Shown: one piece after another, positions 52,836 to 62,829 of the stretch | How positions within the stretch are numbered: the stretch's first letter is position 1 | Layout of the letters: each line of letters starts with the position of its first letter | Assembly: GCA_923172585.1 (NCBI GenBank) | Contig: OV298644.1 | Coordinates: 28,190 to 92,189, forward strand | Direction of reading: 5' to 3' | Length of the DNA: 64,000 bases | From: Haemophilus influenzae | Lineage (GTDB): Bacteria > Pseudomonadota > Gammaproteobacteria > Enterobacterales > Pasteurellaceae | Position numbers and translations under genes: made by a program | The notes under the pieces: model-generated | The model's database searches: none | What the model was told of the DNA's origin: nothing | What the model saw: only the letters and a program-made list of their open reading frames with translations

Positions 52836-53625
52836 ATAATTATGCACAGCTTCAACACTACCGCATCTTGATCTCCACCAACAATCTTGCATTGGGCAAT
52901 CATTGCTTGAATTATTGACAATGCATAAGCAACAGAATCTGCATGAAATAATGGTTCTGGCGGTGAATGAAGTGATTTTAAAATCATCCAAAATTGACCG
53001 CAAATGCCCGATAAGTCCATTGGCTTGGGCCGCATCCTCAGTTTATAACCTTTCAAGAACACGCGCGAAAATGATTTGATTCTGTTAGAACAAGCCTTAT
53101 AAAAATCGTGATGCAAAATTGCACGGCAGTGGCAGAAAATTGGTTTAGCAAAACGCAGCGATTTTGATTTGCTCACCGTGAAGCTTTGTGCAAAGCAATG
53201 CACCTTTTGAGAAAGCCAACTTTACTTTGCAGCAATTTAACTGACAACGACAATATTCCGTTAATACGACATAACAAATTGTAACTTCTTTAAAACGATT
53301 TAATACATCTAAAATTGTCAAGAATTTGCCAAGAGATAGCTAAACGCTTTCTTGATCTAGGATAATAATACCGGATTGGATGCACTATTCACTTATGAAC
53401 GCACCATAAACTCGTCAAGATCGCGCAATTTCATTTGCATTATGCTGGAACATTAAATCAGAGACATCGCCGTGAATATCGTTTTGAACGCCAACCTAAT
53501 TGCAGTACATTGCAGAACATTCTAAATCCCAACCTGAACGACCTGAGCCTCAAGTTTAAAACCAACATGGCAAAAAAGCATTCAAAATTTTCAAAAGAAC
53601 GACATACATTGAAATTATCTTGAAT
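52836..53625 (+). pseudogene. garbled tatD copy 1
   Basis: It is a noisy duplicate of the tatD at 54,816-55,603. 52,960-53,200 tracks 54,930-55,190 base by base with frequent one-base insertions, deletions and changes (for example shared GATTTGATTCTGTTAGAA). 53,390-53,560 tracks the region around 55,380-55,520. There is no continuous frame. The error style, with many single-base insertions, is unlike evolutionary decay of a coding gene. Confidence 0.75.
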
Positions 53626-53945
53626 TCATTAATTTCAATACGTGCAATAGCTTAAAATTACTCAAGATGACGACGGGTCAATTTGCCTCTTATTATTTAA
53701 AGCTTTTGACTTCCAAATAATGGCGAAACTATCGATAACTTAAGTGTTTCCACTTGTTACTCAAGGCTTGAACTTTTTCAATAATAGCAGGAATAGAATA
53801 GGTTGCGTGAGTCTCAAACTTTAGGCGTAATACAATAAGTGCATCTAGATCGTTATACATGGCGTGTAGCTTAAGATAAACTAACTAATTGCATGTTTCC
53901 ATGTCAACTAATGCACGATTGATGATATTGTTATGCAAGTCTGTA
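53626..53945 (+). pseudogene. garbled copy 1 of the acyl-CoA-dehydrogenase-like remnant
   Basis: It parallels 55,620-55,950, sharing CCTCTTATTATTTA, TGGCGAAACTAT and ATGGCGTGTAGC-like pieces with many indels. It ends near 53,945, where the sequence switches to cysS N-terminal sequence, marking a duplication junction. Confidence 0.65.
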
Positions 53946-54146
53946 GTATTAGCGCGCATAAGTTAAATCGCAAGCCAAAGAATGTAAATAACGAACAATC
54001 ACATTAAAGCGAACAAAAGTTCGTCCATGACAGATATGGCATAAGTCATAATCATTATAGTCACAAACATACATTCCCAATTTATTTACGTGGACAAGTG
54101 TAATGAATTCTTAAGCTATCGTGAAGGCCTTGAAAATGTATATCAT
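53946..54146 (-). pseudogene. cysS: cysS N-terminal fragment, copy 2
   Basis: From an ATG at 54146 the minus strand reads MIYIF ... [12 protein letters not shown], then [20 protein letters not shown] and CDLTYAR, about 65 codons that clearly match the CysS N-terminus (GMYVCG ... HIGHGRTFV). It has only one in-frame stop, so it is better preserved than copy 1. It ends at the junction with the ACAD-like copy. Confidence 0.8.
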
Positions 54147-54247
54147 TGATAAGATCGTAAAATGAAATGAAAAAAAACTGAACCATTAGAGCAATTTTAC
54201 ATCGATTGCAGATAATAAATTCCTTAATTTTAAACAGGGATAACAAA

Positions 54248-54763
54248 ATGGTTAAATTACATAGAAATTTCAGCGACATTAGAATTAAATTGGATAATGC
54301 ATAAAGCTACAGTTGACGACAGAAAATTTCTTAAATTAATGCAAAGTCGGTTATAATAATAACACAATTTTGAATCAATGTCATTGTTGGTGTTATCATT
54401 CACATTAAATGGTACGAAAAACGGTATGCGTGAAAATGCAAGTGAAAGCACTAATTTAAATTGAAGCGAATAATCTTGCAAGGCAATAAAGGTGCAAAAA
54501 TTGCAATAGCAAGGACGTCAGATCCACATTCAACGACCGCACAATTTTTCATAAACGTGGCATACAATGATTTCTTAAATTATCGTTCAAAAGAAGTGTT
54601 TGGTCGAGAAGTCGTTCAAGAATAGGGCTATTCATTATTTGGTGAAGTGGTTCAAAAGATGAAAGTTGTTTATAAAATCAAAAAAGTGATAACAGGCAAC
54701 AAAGGCTTTAATCAAGATGTTCCAACTAAAGATGTAGTGATTACAATGGTTTGAGTAAAATAA
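54248..54763 (+). pseudogene. ppiB: decayed ppiB, copy 2 (full length)
   Basis: Starts MVKLHRNFSDIRIKLDNA and can be followed across frames through [33 protein letters not shown] and [17 protein letters not shown] to the end, the complete cyclophilin order. It has about six stops or frame changes. Its 3' half is better than copy 1, its 5' half worse, as if each copy samples the same gene with different errors. PpiB is a cytosolic prolyl isomerase. Confidence 0.8.
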
Positions 54764-54815
54764 TCCTGATTAGCAATAATTCCGGCATTTTTTATCGATT
54801 TAAATAAAAATGCTG

Positions 54816-55603
54816 ATGCCTTTCTTCGACACTCAACGCATCTTGATTATCGCCAAAAATTGACTGGGGAACCGTTGTCACAGCTTATTGATAATGCTAA
54901 GCAAGCTGATCTGCAAAAAATACTGCTTGTCGCGGTGAAAGAAGCTGATTTTAAAACAATCCAAAATATGACCGCACTTTTTCCTCATAATATGTGCTAT
55001 GGGCTTACGCTCCATCCTCTTTATATTCAAGAACACGCCAAAAATGATTTGATTCTGTTAGAACAAGCCTTAAAAAATCGTGATGCAAATTGCACGGCAA
55101 TGGCAGAAATTGGTTTAGAACGCGCGATTCCTGATTTGCTCACCGATGAATTTTGGGCAAAGCAATGTCATGTTATTGAAAGCCAACTTTATTTGGCAAA
55201 GCAATTTAATTTACCCGTCAATATTCACAGTCGAAAAACCCATGATCAAATTTTTACTTTTTTAAAACGTATTCCATTATCTAAACTTGGCGTGGTACAC
55301 GGTTTTTCAGGAAGCTACGATCAAGCTAAACGCTTTGTTGATCTAGGTTATAAAATCGGAGTTGGCGGCACTATCACTTATGAACGCGCCAATAAAACTC
55401 GTCAAGCAATCGCGAAGTTGCCGCTTGATGCCTTAGTGTTGGAAACAGACAGTCCAGATATGCCTGTATTTGGTTTTCAAGGCCAACCTAATCGACCAGA
55501 ACGTATTGTGGAAAGTTTTAAAGCCCTTTGCACCTTAAGAAATGAACCTGCTGAATTGATTAAAAAACTTACATGGGAAAATGCTTGCCAGATTTTTTCT
55601 TGA
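54816..55603 (+). CDS. TatD-family metal-dependent hydrolase (N-terminal frameshift)
   Basis: TatD-type DNase or hydrolase, TIM barrel. The start MPFFDT should continue HTHLDYL, but one base is missing (CACACG reads CAACG near 54,833). The rest from 54,860 is intact: LTLHPLYIQEHAK, AEIGLE near residues 90-95, NIHSRKTHDQ near 131-140, VVHGFSGSY and LETDSPDMP near 206-214, which together supply the metal ligands. The repaired length is 262 residues. It is the good copy of the garbled sequence at 52,836-53,625. Confidence 0.92.
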
Positions 55604-55629
55604 TCCACGTCACATTACTGAAATTATTT

Positions 55630-55950
55630 TGAATTAAATTGCAGTATTCAATGGCTTAAAATCCATGGTGACATCGGGCAATTATGCCTCTTATTATTTA
55701 GCGCTTTTGCCTTCCGAAAATGGCGAAACTATTGATAACTGGGTGCTTCCACTTGGCACTCAAGGCTTAACTTTTGAAGCTGATAGCTGGAATGGCTTAG
55801 GTATGCGTAGCAATGTTTCTTGCTTTATGCGCATGACCGATATGCCATTAGATCGTAGCTGGCGTGTAGCGTGGAACTCTCCCCTAATTACATGTATGCC
55901 ATGGCAACTGGAGCAAAGATGAAAGCGTATTATTGTGCGGGTCTTATACA
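55630..55950 (+). pseudogene. acyl-CoA-dehydrogenase-like remnant
   Basis: An open stretch of about 85 codons contains ASYYLALLPSENGETIDNW and GLTFEADSWNGLGMR, then MTDMPLDRSWRV, the middle-domain pattern of acyl-CoA dehydrogenases. There is no N-terminal dehydrogenase sequence and no catalytic C-terminus. A frameshift near 55,885 follows, then the reading continues as NYMYAMATGAK. It is a leftover of a once larger gene. Confidence 0.6.
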
Positions 55951-56208
55951 TCATTAGTGGATTTATTTGAATCGGCATTACCTGATATTTTAATGCTCGA
56001 ATTTTCTACGCCAAGTGCGGGAGAATTAAGTTCGTTATTAGAAAGTGAAATCTTAAGACAAAAATGTATTTTAGGCTTAGGCGTCATCAATCCTCGTTCT
56101 GATGAAGTGGAAACTGTAACACAAATTGTTCAGCGCGCAGAAAAAGCCTTAAATTACCTTCCACCAGAGCAAATATCAAAATTTCAGACAAAAAAATTGC
56201 CCCATTAA
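55933..56208 (+). pseudogene. MetE-like methyltransferase fragment
   Basis: 91 codons matching the C-terminal region of cobalamin-independent methionine-synthase-like proteins: ALPDILMLEFSTPSAGELSSL, ILGLGVINPRSDEVETV and ALNYLPPEQ. The zinc-binding segment (NPDCG) expected next is missing and the frame runs into KFQTKKLPH. It is a fragment of a different family from the ACAD-like piece before it, so two unrelated remnants are juxtaposed. Confidence 0.65.
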
Positions 56209-56216
56209 GGGGCAAT
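56196..56216 (-). terminator. trxA terminator
   Basis: ATTGCCCC-ATTAA-GGGGCAAT is a perfect 8-bp stem. On the minus strand it is followed by TTTTTTT. It lies about 40 bp after the trxA stop. Confidence 0.85.
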
Positions 56217-56257
56217 CTTATCAATGCGCTAAAGTTACTTATAGCTTTAAACAACGA

Positions 56258-56581
56258 TTAAATATGTTGGTTAATGAAGTTAGCTAATTGAGTTTTTGGT
56301 AATGCACCAACTTGAGTTGCAACAACTTGACCATTTTTAATCAATAATAATGTTGGGATACTACGAACACCAAATTGTGCTGGCGTTGCTTGGTTATCAT
56401 CCACATTCATTTTCACGATTTTAACTTTACCTGCAAATTCAGGTGCAAGTTCATCTAACACTGGAGCAATCATTTTGCAAGGACCACACCAAGGTGCCCA
56501 AAAGTCTAATAAAACGGGGATATCTGAATTAACTACAACACTTTCAAAATCTGCGTCATTAATGTGTAATACTTCGCTCAT
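56258..56581 (-). CDS. trxA: thioredoxin 1
   Basis: Cytoplasmic disulfide reductase of 107 residues. The active site [15 protein letters not shown] lies near residues 29-43 and the cis-proline segment [13 protein letters not shown] near 72-84. It has its own promoter region and a terminator. Confidence 0.98.
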   Translation of the reverse strand: MSEVLHINDADFESVVVNSDIPVLLDFWAPWCGPCKMIAPVLDELAPEFAGKVKIVKMNVDDNQATPAQFGVRSIPTLLLIKNGQVVATQVGALPKTQLANFINQHI

Positions 56582-56700
56582 TTTGTTTTCCTTATTTTGT
56601 GAATGGAATCCCTATATAAGGGCTTTTTTTAAACTTACAAGTGCGGTGCAGAATAACACCGTTTTAAAAAATGTAAACTAATCGTTTTAATTGCCAAAAG

Positions 56701-57696
56701 CTAAGACGGCAAAACAATATTTTCACACACTTTACCAGATTTTAATTTATAAACGTTTGATAAAGTCACGTCTGCAATATTGGTTAGTGCTTCTTCGGTT
56801 AAAAACGCTTGGTGACCTGTTAGCAATACATTATGGCAAGAAGATAAACGGCGGAAAATATCATCTTGAATCACTTCGTTAGACTTATCTTCAAAGAATA
56901 AATCACGCTCATTCTCATAAACGTCCATACCTAACGCACCGATTTTGCGCTGTTTTAACGCATCAATTGCAGCTTGAGTATCAATCAAAGAACCGCGACT
57001 CGTATTAACGATCATCACGCCATCTTTCATTTTTGCAAAAGCCTCGCGATTTAATAAATGATAGTTTTCTGGCGTTGCTGGGCAATGAAGCGTAATCACA
57101 TGAGATTTAGCATAAAGCTCATCTAATTCAACATATTGTCCCCCCAGTTCTTCTACCACTGGATTTTTGAAAGGATCGTACGCCAAGATATTCATGCCAA
57201 AACCTTTCAAAATTCGCATCACTGCGATCCCGATTTTTCCTGTTCCGATTACGCCGACTGTGCGTCCGTACATATTGAAACCAATTAACCCCTCAAGAGA
57301 GAAATTCGCTTCTCGGGTACGCTGATAAGCACGATGAATTCGACGGTTCAGAGTCATCATCAAACCGATGGTATGTTCCGCCACCGCTTCAGGCGAATAA
57401 GCTGGAACGCGGACAACTTGGATGCCTAATTCTTGAGCTGCTTTTAAATCAACATTATTGAAACCGGCACAACGCAAAGCCACAATTTTCACACCAAGTG
57501 CGACTAATTTTTCTAATACTTTTCGGCTACCATTATCATTCACGAAAATGCATACTACTTCGCAATGTTCTGCCAAACGCACAGTGCTTTCGTTCAGCAT
57601 AAAATCAAAAAATTCTAAATCGAAATTATATTTCGCGTTAATGAGCTCAATATATTTTCTGTCATAACTTTTAGTGCAATAGATTGCAATATCCAT
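56701..57696 (-). CDS. ldhA: D-lactate dehydrogenase-like 2-hydroxyacid dehydrogenase
   Basis: 331 residues from the ATG at 57696 (MDIAIYCTKSYD). A TTG at 57708 would add four residues but abuts the metB stop. The NAD-binding motif GVIGTGKIGIAVMRIL lies near 147-162, the catalytic Arg is in NTSRGSLID near 231-239, and the Glu/His pair is in VYENERDLF and LTGHQAFLT. It is most like fermentative D-lactate dehydrogenase. It follows metB closely and may be cotranscribed. Confidence 0.92.
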   Translation of the reverse strand: MDIAIYCTKSYDRKYIELINAKYNFDLEFFDFMLNESTVRLAEHCEVVCIFVNDNGSRKVLEKLVALGVKIVALRCAGFNNVDLKAAQELGIQVVRVPAYSPEAVAEHTIGLMMTLNRRIHRAYQRTREANFSLEGLIGFNMYGRTVGVIGTGKIGIAVMRILKGFGMNILAYDPFKNPVVEELGGQYVELDELYAKSHVITLHCPATPENYHLLNREAFAKMKDGVMIVNTSRGSLIDTQAAIDALKQRKIGALGMDVYENERDLFFEDKSNEVIQDDIFRRLSSCHNVLLTGHQAFLTEEALTNIADVTLSNVYKLKSGKVCENIVLPS

Positions 57697-57708
57697 GGCT
57701 TGATCCAA

Positions 57709-58822
57709 TTATTTTAACTTTGCAAAAGCCTGTAATAAGTCCGCTTTAATATCTTCTACATCTTCAATACCGACTGAAAAACGCAACAAGGTATATAGTA
57801 ATCCCACGAGCTACACGCTCGGTTTCTGGAATATCCATATGAGTTTGAGTGGCAGGATAAGTAATAAAACTTTCTGTGCCGCCTAGACTTTCTACAAAAG
57901 TAATCAATTTAACTGGATTTTAAGAATGTATTAACCCAAGCTTCATCTTGCAAACGGAAAGACAACATTCCAACTTTATTCCGGATAAAGCACCGATTCC
58001 ACTTGCGGTTGATCTTTTAAAAATTCCGCCTATGGTTTGTGAAATTACTACATGGCATTTCAAACGCAAAGAAAGTGTCTTCATACCGCGAATAGCCAGC
58101 CAAGAATCAAAAGAAGAAAGCACCGCACCTGCACCATTTTGAATATAAGCAATTCGATCACAAAGTGCTTGTCCTTTCGCAACAATCAACCCAACAAGTG
58201 CATCATTATGACCAGCAATATATTTAGTTCCACTGTGAATTACCACATCCGCACCTAAATCTAACGGACGAGAAAGCACAGGCGTTAAAAACGTATTATC
58301 CACGATCAACATTAAGTTATGTTTTTTCGAAAGTTTTGCAATTTCAACCACATCACATTCTTCCATTAAAGGATTTGATGGGGTTTCAATAAAAATCGCT
58401 TTCGTATTTGGGTTAATGGCAGCCTCAATTTCTGAAGCAGATGCTGTATTAACATAAACAGGTTTTACACTATTGTTATTTTTATAAGAAAAATCTAATA
58501 ATCGATAAGTACCACCATACACATCGCTAAAAACAATCCATTCATCTGGGGCGGTAAAAAGCGTCATCAAAACTTGAATTGCAGCCATACCAGAAGAAAA
58601 CGCAAAACCACGATCTCCATTCTCTAATTTAGCTATCGTTTCTTCTAATACTGTGCGAGTTGGATTTTTGGTACGTGTGTAATCAAATCACGTACTTTCA
58701 CCGATACCACAATGAACATAAGCCGTAGAAAGAAAAATTGGTGCAGAAACCGCGCCCGTACGCTCATCACTGCGATTGCCAGCTTGAGCTAATAAAGTAT
58801 CAATAGCATATTGTTGTGTCAT
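57709..58822 (-). pseudogene. metB: cystathionine gamma-synthase MetB, interrupted
   Basis: PLP enzyme of methionine synthesis. The ATG at 58822 gives [20 protein letters not shown] and then TGA where family members have Gly (EST-G-FDYTRTKNPTR, near 58,687). Reading on in frame gives the main domain with FSSGMAAIQV, FIETPSNPLME, DNTFLTP and HSGTKYIAGHNDALVG (PLP lysine in TKY). After ~58,030 the frame is lost several times by small insertions and changes (near 58,025, 57,920 and 57,795), but SLGGTESFITYPATQTHMDIPE and a natural stop at 57709 remain. Broken as given. Confidence 0.92.
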
Positions 58823-59020
58823 AACATCCTCTAAAAATAATGAAAAAATTGACCGCACTTTACGTGTTAAAAAACGTTTAGCATTTTGGCACAAAGGAAA
58901 AAGTGATAAAAGTAGAAATTAGAAAATTACATAAAATTTCATTTTTCCATCATTTTCTGTGATTTATTTGAACAAAATGAACTTTTTTTAAACGGTTAGA
59001 CAATCTTTTTAAATCTGTAA

Positions 59021-59048
59021 TTGACAGTTATCTGAATTTCCGTAAAAT
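59021..59048 (+). promoter_or_regulatory. promoter of the tRNA-Gly-Cys-Leu cluster
   Basis: TTGACA (59021-59026), a 16-base spacer and TAAAAT (59043-59048), then a GC-rich GCGC discriminator. This is a strong, probably stringently controlled stable-RNA promoter. Confidence 0.8.
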
Positions 59049-59068
59049 GCGCACCACTAACAGCGAAT

Positions 59069-59144
<76 letters not shown>

Positions 59145-59150
59145 ATTCGT

Positions 59151-59224
59151 GGCGTGTTAGCAAAGCGGTTATGCACTGGATTGCAAATCCATGTAGCTCA
59201 GTTCGACTCCAGGACACGCCTCCA
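59151..59224 (+). tRNA. tRNA-Cys(GCA) with mispaired T-stem
   Basis: 74 nt. The acceptor stem GGCGTGT/ACACGCC and the anticodon GCA in TTGCAAA are good, and TCCA is encoded. The T-stem CTCAG faces CCAGG, which leaves two mismatches and one G-T pair. Either a mutation or an error in the 3' arm. Confidence 0.93.
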
Positions 59225-59251
59225 TAATACGCAAATGTTAGTTGTCTATGT

Positions 59252-59338
59252 GCCCGAGTGGTGGAATCGGTAGACACAAGGGATTTAAAATCCCTCGCCT
59301 TTCGAGGCGTGCCAGTTCAAGTCTGGCTTCGGGCACCA
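59252..59338 (+). tRNA. tRNA-Leu(UAA)
   Basis: 87-nt class II tRNA. Acceptor GCCCGAG/TTCGGGC, anticodon TAA in the loop of GGGAT...ATCCC, variable arm CTCGCCTTTCGAGGCGT, T-arm GCCAGTTCAAGTCTGGC, CCA encoded. Confidence 0.97.
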
Positions 59339-59391
59339 TTTAAACACCAATCAATAATCAGTAGAAAATTTATTTTAAAATCAGTCTTTAA

Positions 59392-59432
59392 GGGTCGTTA
59401 GCTCAGGCAGTACGGACTTTTAGACCGTTACG
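59392..59432 (+). pseudogene. truncated tRNA-Lys-like sequence
   Basis: GGGTCGTTAGCTCAGG matches the 5' arm of tRNA-Lys, with CGGACTTTTAGACCG resembling its anticodon stem-loop (CGGACTTTTAATCCG). The D-loop is shortened and nothing after ~59,432 resembles the variable loop, T-arm or acceptor 3' strand. It marks the left edge of island III. Confidence 0.65.
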
Positions 59433-59820
59433 AAAAAACCTTATAATATTACCACCGCTTAAACTAAAGCCAGCACCGTAAAAAGTACATTATGGTACCG
59501 ATATTAAGGCGTTCTATACTGCCACAATATAAGAACTATTCTTATCGAAACTAATACTCAATCAACCATAAGCTAATATTATTTTTAAACTTAAAAGCTA
59601 AGGTAACATTTATGAGTATCTAAAACCTCGAAAAATAGAACCTAACCATATCACTACAAAAATATCCAATGCTAATTTCCAAATAATTAAATCAAATGAT
59701 CCAGCAAACCTTGTAACTCAAATCTAAGTAATGCAAATGATTATGCAAATCGACATAACCACCTAATAAAAAACACTGATAATGATGAAATTATCGAGGT
59801 GTGATACACAAGCAAATACC
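59433..59820. other. unrecognised decayed sequence, island III left part
   Basis: AT-rich, with stops in every frame and no clean uptake-signal core. I recognise no gene, repeat or RNA here. Confidence 0.3.
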
Positions 59821-59824
59821 CACT

Positions 59825-60200
59825 TTATCTGTCTATAAGTCTGATCTTAACACCTGATAAGCTACTCTGCCATAAGCTTACATAAATACTTTCTACTAAA
59901 GCATTTATACCTGTAACTATCGGTCTGTATCTACATCTACGAACCTTTAAATCAGTCGAATCCAAACTATCTCGTGTTAAAGCAATCTCAAATCTCCGAA
60001 AATTATTTGGGTGACTTAAATTTCCATTCAACGATTGCAATGTCGTATTCGCCGCCAATTTTCATGATAGCAAAACTTTCCTTGCTTTATCAGTGGCTGT
60101 GAATGTAACATCTCGAGTATCGGCAACCCAGACATTGCCAATTAATCGCCATAGTTAAGGTGAATATCCTATTAGCAAAGAACTTTTTTGCTAATTAAAC
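59825..60200 (-). pseudogene. thrC: thrC (threonine synthase) remnant
   Basis: The minus strand shows NTTLQSLNGNLSHPNNFRRF followed by EIALTRDSLDSTDLKV, resembling the ThrC segment ATLSNAMDVS-PNNWPR-EEL...DLTDL. Just upstream, NYGD, a stop, LAMSGLPI resembles the GNFGNL...GLPI segment. The rest of the gene cannot be traced. Rd has thrCBA here in this orientation, which supports the reading, but the match is modest. Confidence 0.5.
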
Positions 60201-60239
60201 CAACAATTTAAAACAGAGTAAGATAAACCAATCAAAAAG

Positions 60240-62340
60240 AAAGGCTAACATGACTGATAAACTGATTGCTAATATTGAAGCAGAAAGCGCCATCATTGAA
60301 GATCTCATGAATGATAATGACAATTATCACGAGATCGCAAAGTTAATCCGCACAGATAATTCTCATATCTAAAATCATGAAAGCTCATTCTCGGAAAGGA
60401 GTTAGTCATCTATTAACACCAGGAAAACCTGCTGATATTTTAACATTCGATAAATAATTCAAAGCAAAAAAACACATTGATCAGATGGCGTAATTAGCAT
60501 ACTTAGATGACATTATTCACAATACTAATTTTGAATCCAATGTCACTGCGCATGCGAGTTGATTTCGCATTACAGCAAAAAACTTCGTTTAACGCACTCT
60601 GGGCTAGTTCAACGCAACTGAAATGCAAGCTTCAAAAAATAAAATTCAATTCACTTCTTCTGAGGTAAGTGAAGATAAACAATACTCCAAAATTATCATG
60701 AACAAGAGCCGGATGGACTTGCTCATCATTAATGCAACTATCTTGCGAATCCAATCTCTCATGCAAACGTACGCTATGAATGCCTATGCAGATAATGGAA
60801 CTCCAACAGGAATTATTGCATCACATAAAGCGACAACAGACGATGAACAAGGTCAACTTATCATTATTCCAGATAGTCCAGCAACGCCTAAAAAAACAGT
60901 TGCACAAAAGATTGCAACAAAAACGTTAGATAAATATCCTACAACGATATCCAATTTTAAATACAGGAAAAGCCAACACATCAACTATTTGAACGTATTA
61001 TAGCATTGCGAAATCACATCAGAAAGCAAATCAATTCGTCAAGCAGACGAAGCATGAAGAAGTAGAATCGCCTAGCCTGCACATACCATGCCGACAACAC
61101 GAAAGAATGGATAGATCCTTAATTACTTCAACTGAAACTAAATTAAACATCGATAAATAGATAAAGTACGTATCACACTCGTTTATACGCAAAACTGCTC
61201 AGATTTCACAGATCACAAGCAACTAATGAAACTCAACCTAAAACGAAAATGAGCAATTAAAAATTGACGAAATAGCAAATGGTAAAATGAAAGTAGCAGA
61301 AAAAACGTCGATGCCGATGAATACAATATCTCAACCAAAACGAGTTCCAAAAAATCAAGATAAAAATCGACAAATATTGCTAAGTTACGTGAATACCAAT
61401 AACAAGAACAACATGCCGACCTCATCATTCAATTCAATCGACATAAGACCTATAACGATCACACAGTAACAAAATGACATACGGAAATCATCATTACGAA
61501 ACAGCATAATGGCACTCATTAGCAACAGTAAAAACACTGATAACAAGCAATACATAATCTTTTGAGAATTAAACGCACAGGATACATTTTACGCATAATA
61601 AATTAATAGCAAAAGATAAAAGACAACATAAGCAATTAGACACAATTACGAATTGATTACAGGATAAACACATGAAAAAACAGCCTGAACCTAATCGAAC
61701 ACCAACAGCAATGCATTATCATGAGCAATAAAAACAAATAACCACCACAATAGATCAATTGCGCCCTTTGCAACAAAACCTTCGTAGACTCGTAATCCAG
61801 CGAGAAATCATTAAACAGGAAATCCTTAATTATTGTAATGATCATAAACCAAATATTACGCAAACACCCACGAACCAATCAAACCACCCATGCAACATGG
61901 CAATAAAAGTATTAAAGAAATCATCGACTGTTAATAGAGAGGCATAATCAACGATTTTCACTTAATGCAGCTTCTATAAAGTGGAATTTTGAGATGCTAC
62001 AATAAAGCAGCAGAAATACACCTGCAGTTGCTAATTTAATACAACATGTCCAAATACTGACTTCTCCGCTATTGGCAAAACGTTCAGATATTCAGCAAGA
62101 GAAAGAATGCTGCCAAAAAAAGTTCGGATGATGATTTCTCCTAGAGAGCTTTCAAAACACTTACAAAAAAATTGGAATATCATTGGCTGGACCAGGATAA
62201 AGAACCTAAGAATTTGCGTTATACAGCTTAATCAAAATATCCCGCATATACAAAGTAAAGGTTTAAATAATGCGCCAATTGCTAAAGTACTTACGAAAAA
62301 AAGTAACTCCTTTTACATTGTATTTTCAAAATTATGAAAA
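60240..62340. other. island III: unrecognised, stop-rich sequence with coiled-coil-like pieces
   Basis: No family recognised on either strand. Short open pieces on the plus strand read MTDKLIANIEAESAIIEDLM (60,250), KGVSHLLTPGKPADILTFDK (~60,390), IANGKMKVAEKT (~61,270) and LRPLQQNLRRLVIQREIIKQ (~61,765). Some are heptad-rich and look like helices. None has a start, length or neighbour that supports a gene. The thrB and thrA genes expected by synteny could not be traced. Confidence 0.3.
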
Positions 62341-62800
62341 AAAACACCTAAAAAAACAATAGTTCAAACGCCCGGAGCCTGTCAAACAGAAAGTGATGAC
62401 ACATCTTCAACCCCCACAATTTAAACATAATGAAAGACTAACCAGAACTTTATCATAGCAAAGGAAAAACGGATAAAATGATCCAGCAAAATCTCATAGT
62501 CCTCCACCAGCAAAAAAAAATGCGAAAAAGAGAAATAAAAGAAGAAAGTCCCAAACTTCAAAATACAGAAAAATGACAAATCGTATCTAAGAAACAAACC
62601 TAGTCCAATAAATTTCGTGTAAATAGCCACACATAGTGATAAAAGAAAACCAGAAGGAGCAAGAATAACCTGCAACAGAATTCAGCAAAAAAAAAAACGG
62701 CTTCCAATATAGAAGAAACCCCCAATCAAATCCCTTGATACCATAATAATTACCGGCGCCAGTATCCAAGACCAAACAAAAAACTGCAATCCTCGTTAAG
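62341..62800. other. purine-rich (A/G) low-complexity stretch
   Basis: The plus strand is dominated by A with G, with few T runs (for example AAATGCGAAAAAGAGAAATAAAAGAAGAAAG near 62,520). It differs from the balanced AT content elsewhere. No gene, hairpin or repeat unit can be defined. Confidence 0.4.
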
Positions 62801-62829
62801 GCATATCAAGCGGGATTCAAACCACACGC

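Noticed and set aside
49172..54800. A possible new multi-gene accessory system in the stop-rich region
   Set aside because: The pieces resolve into degraded tesB, cysS, ppiB and tatD in the expected local order, plus a noisy repeat. No new gene set is needed.
60623..61003. A 126-codon plus-strand frame as a novel gene
   Set aside because: It has no Shine-Dalgarno, no recognisable domain and lies inside noise; an open frame of this size occurs by chance in AT-rich, A-heavy sequence.
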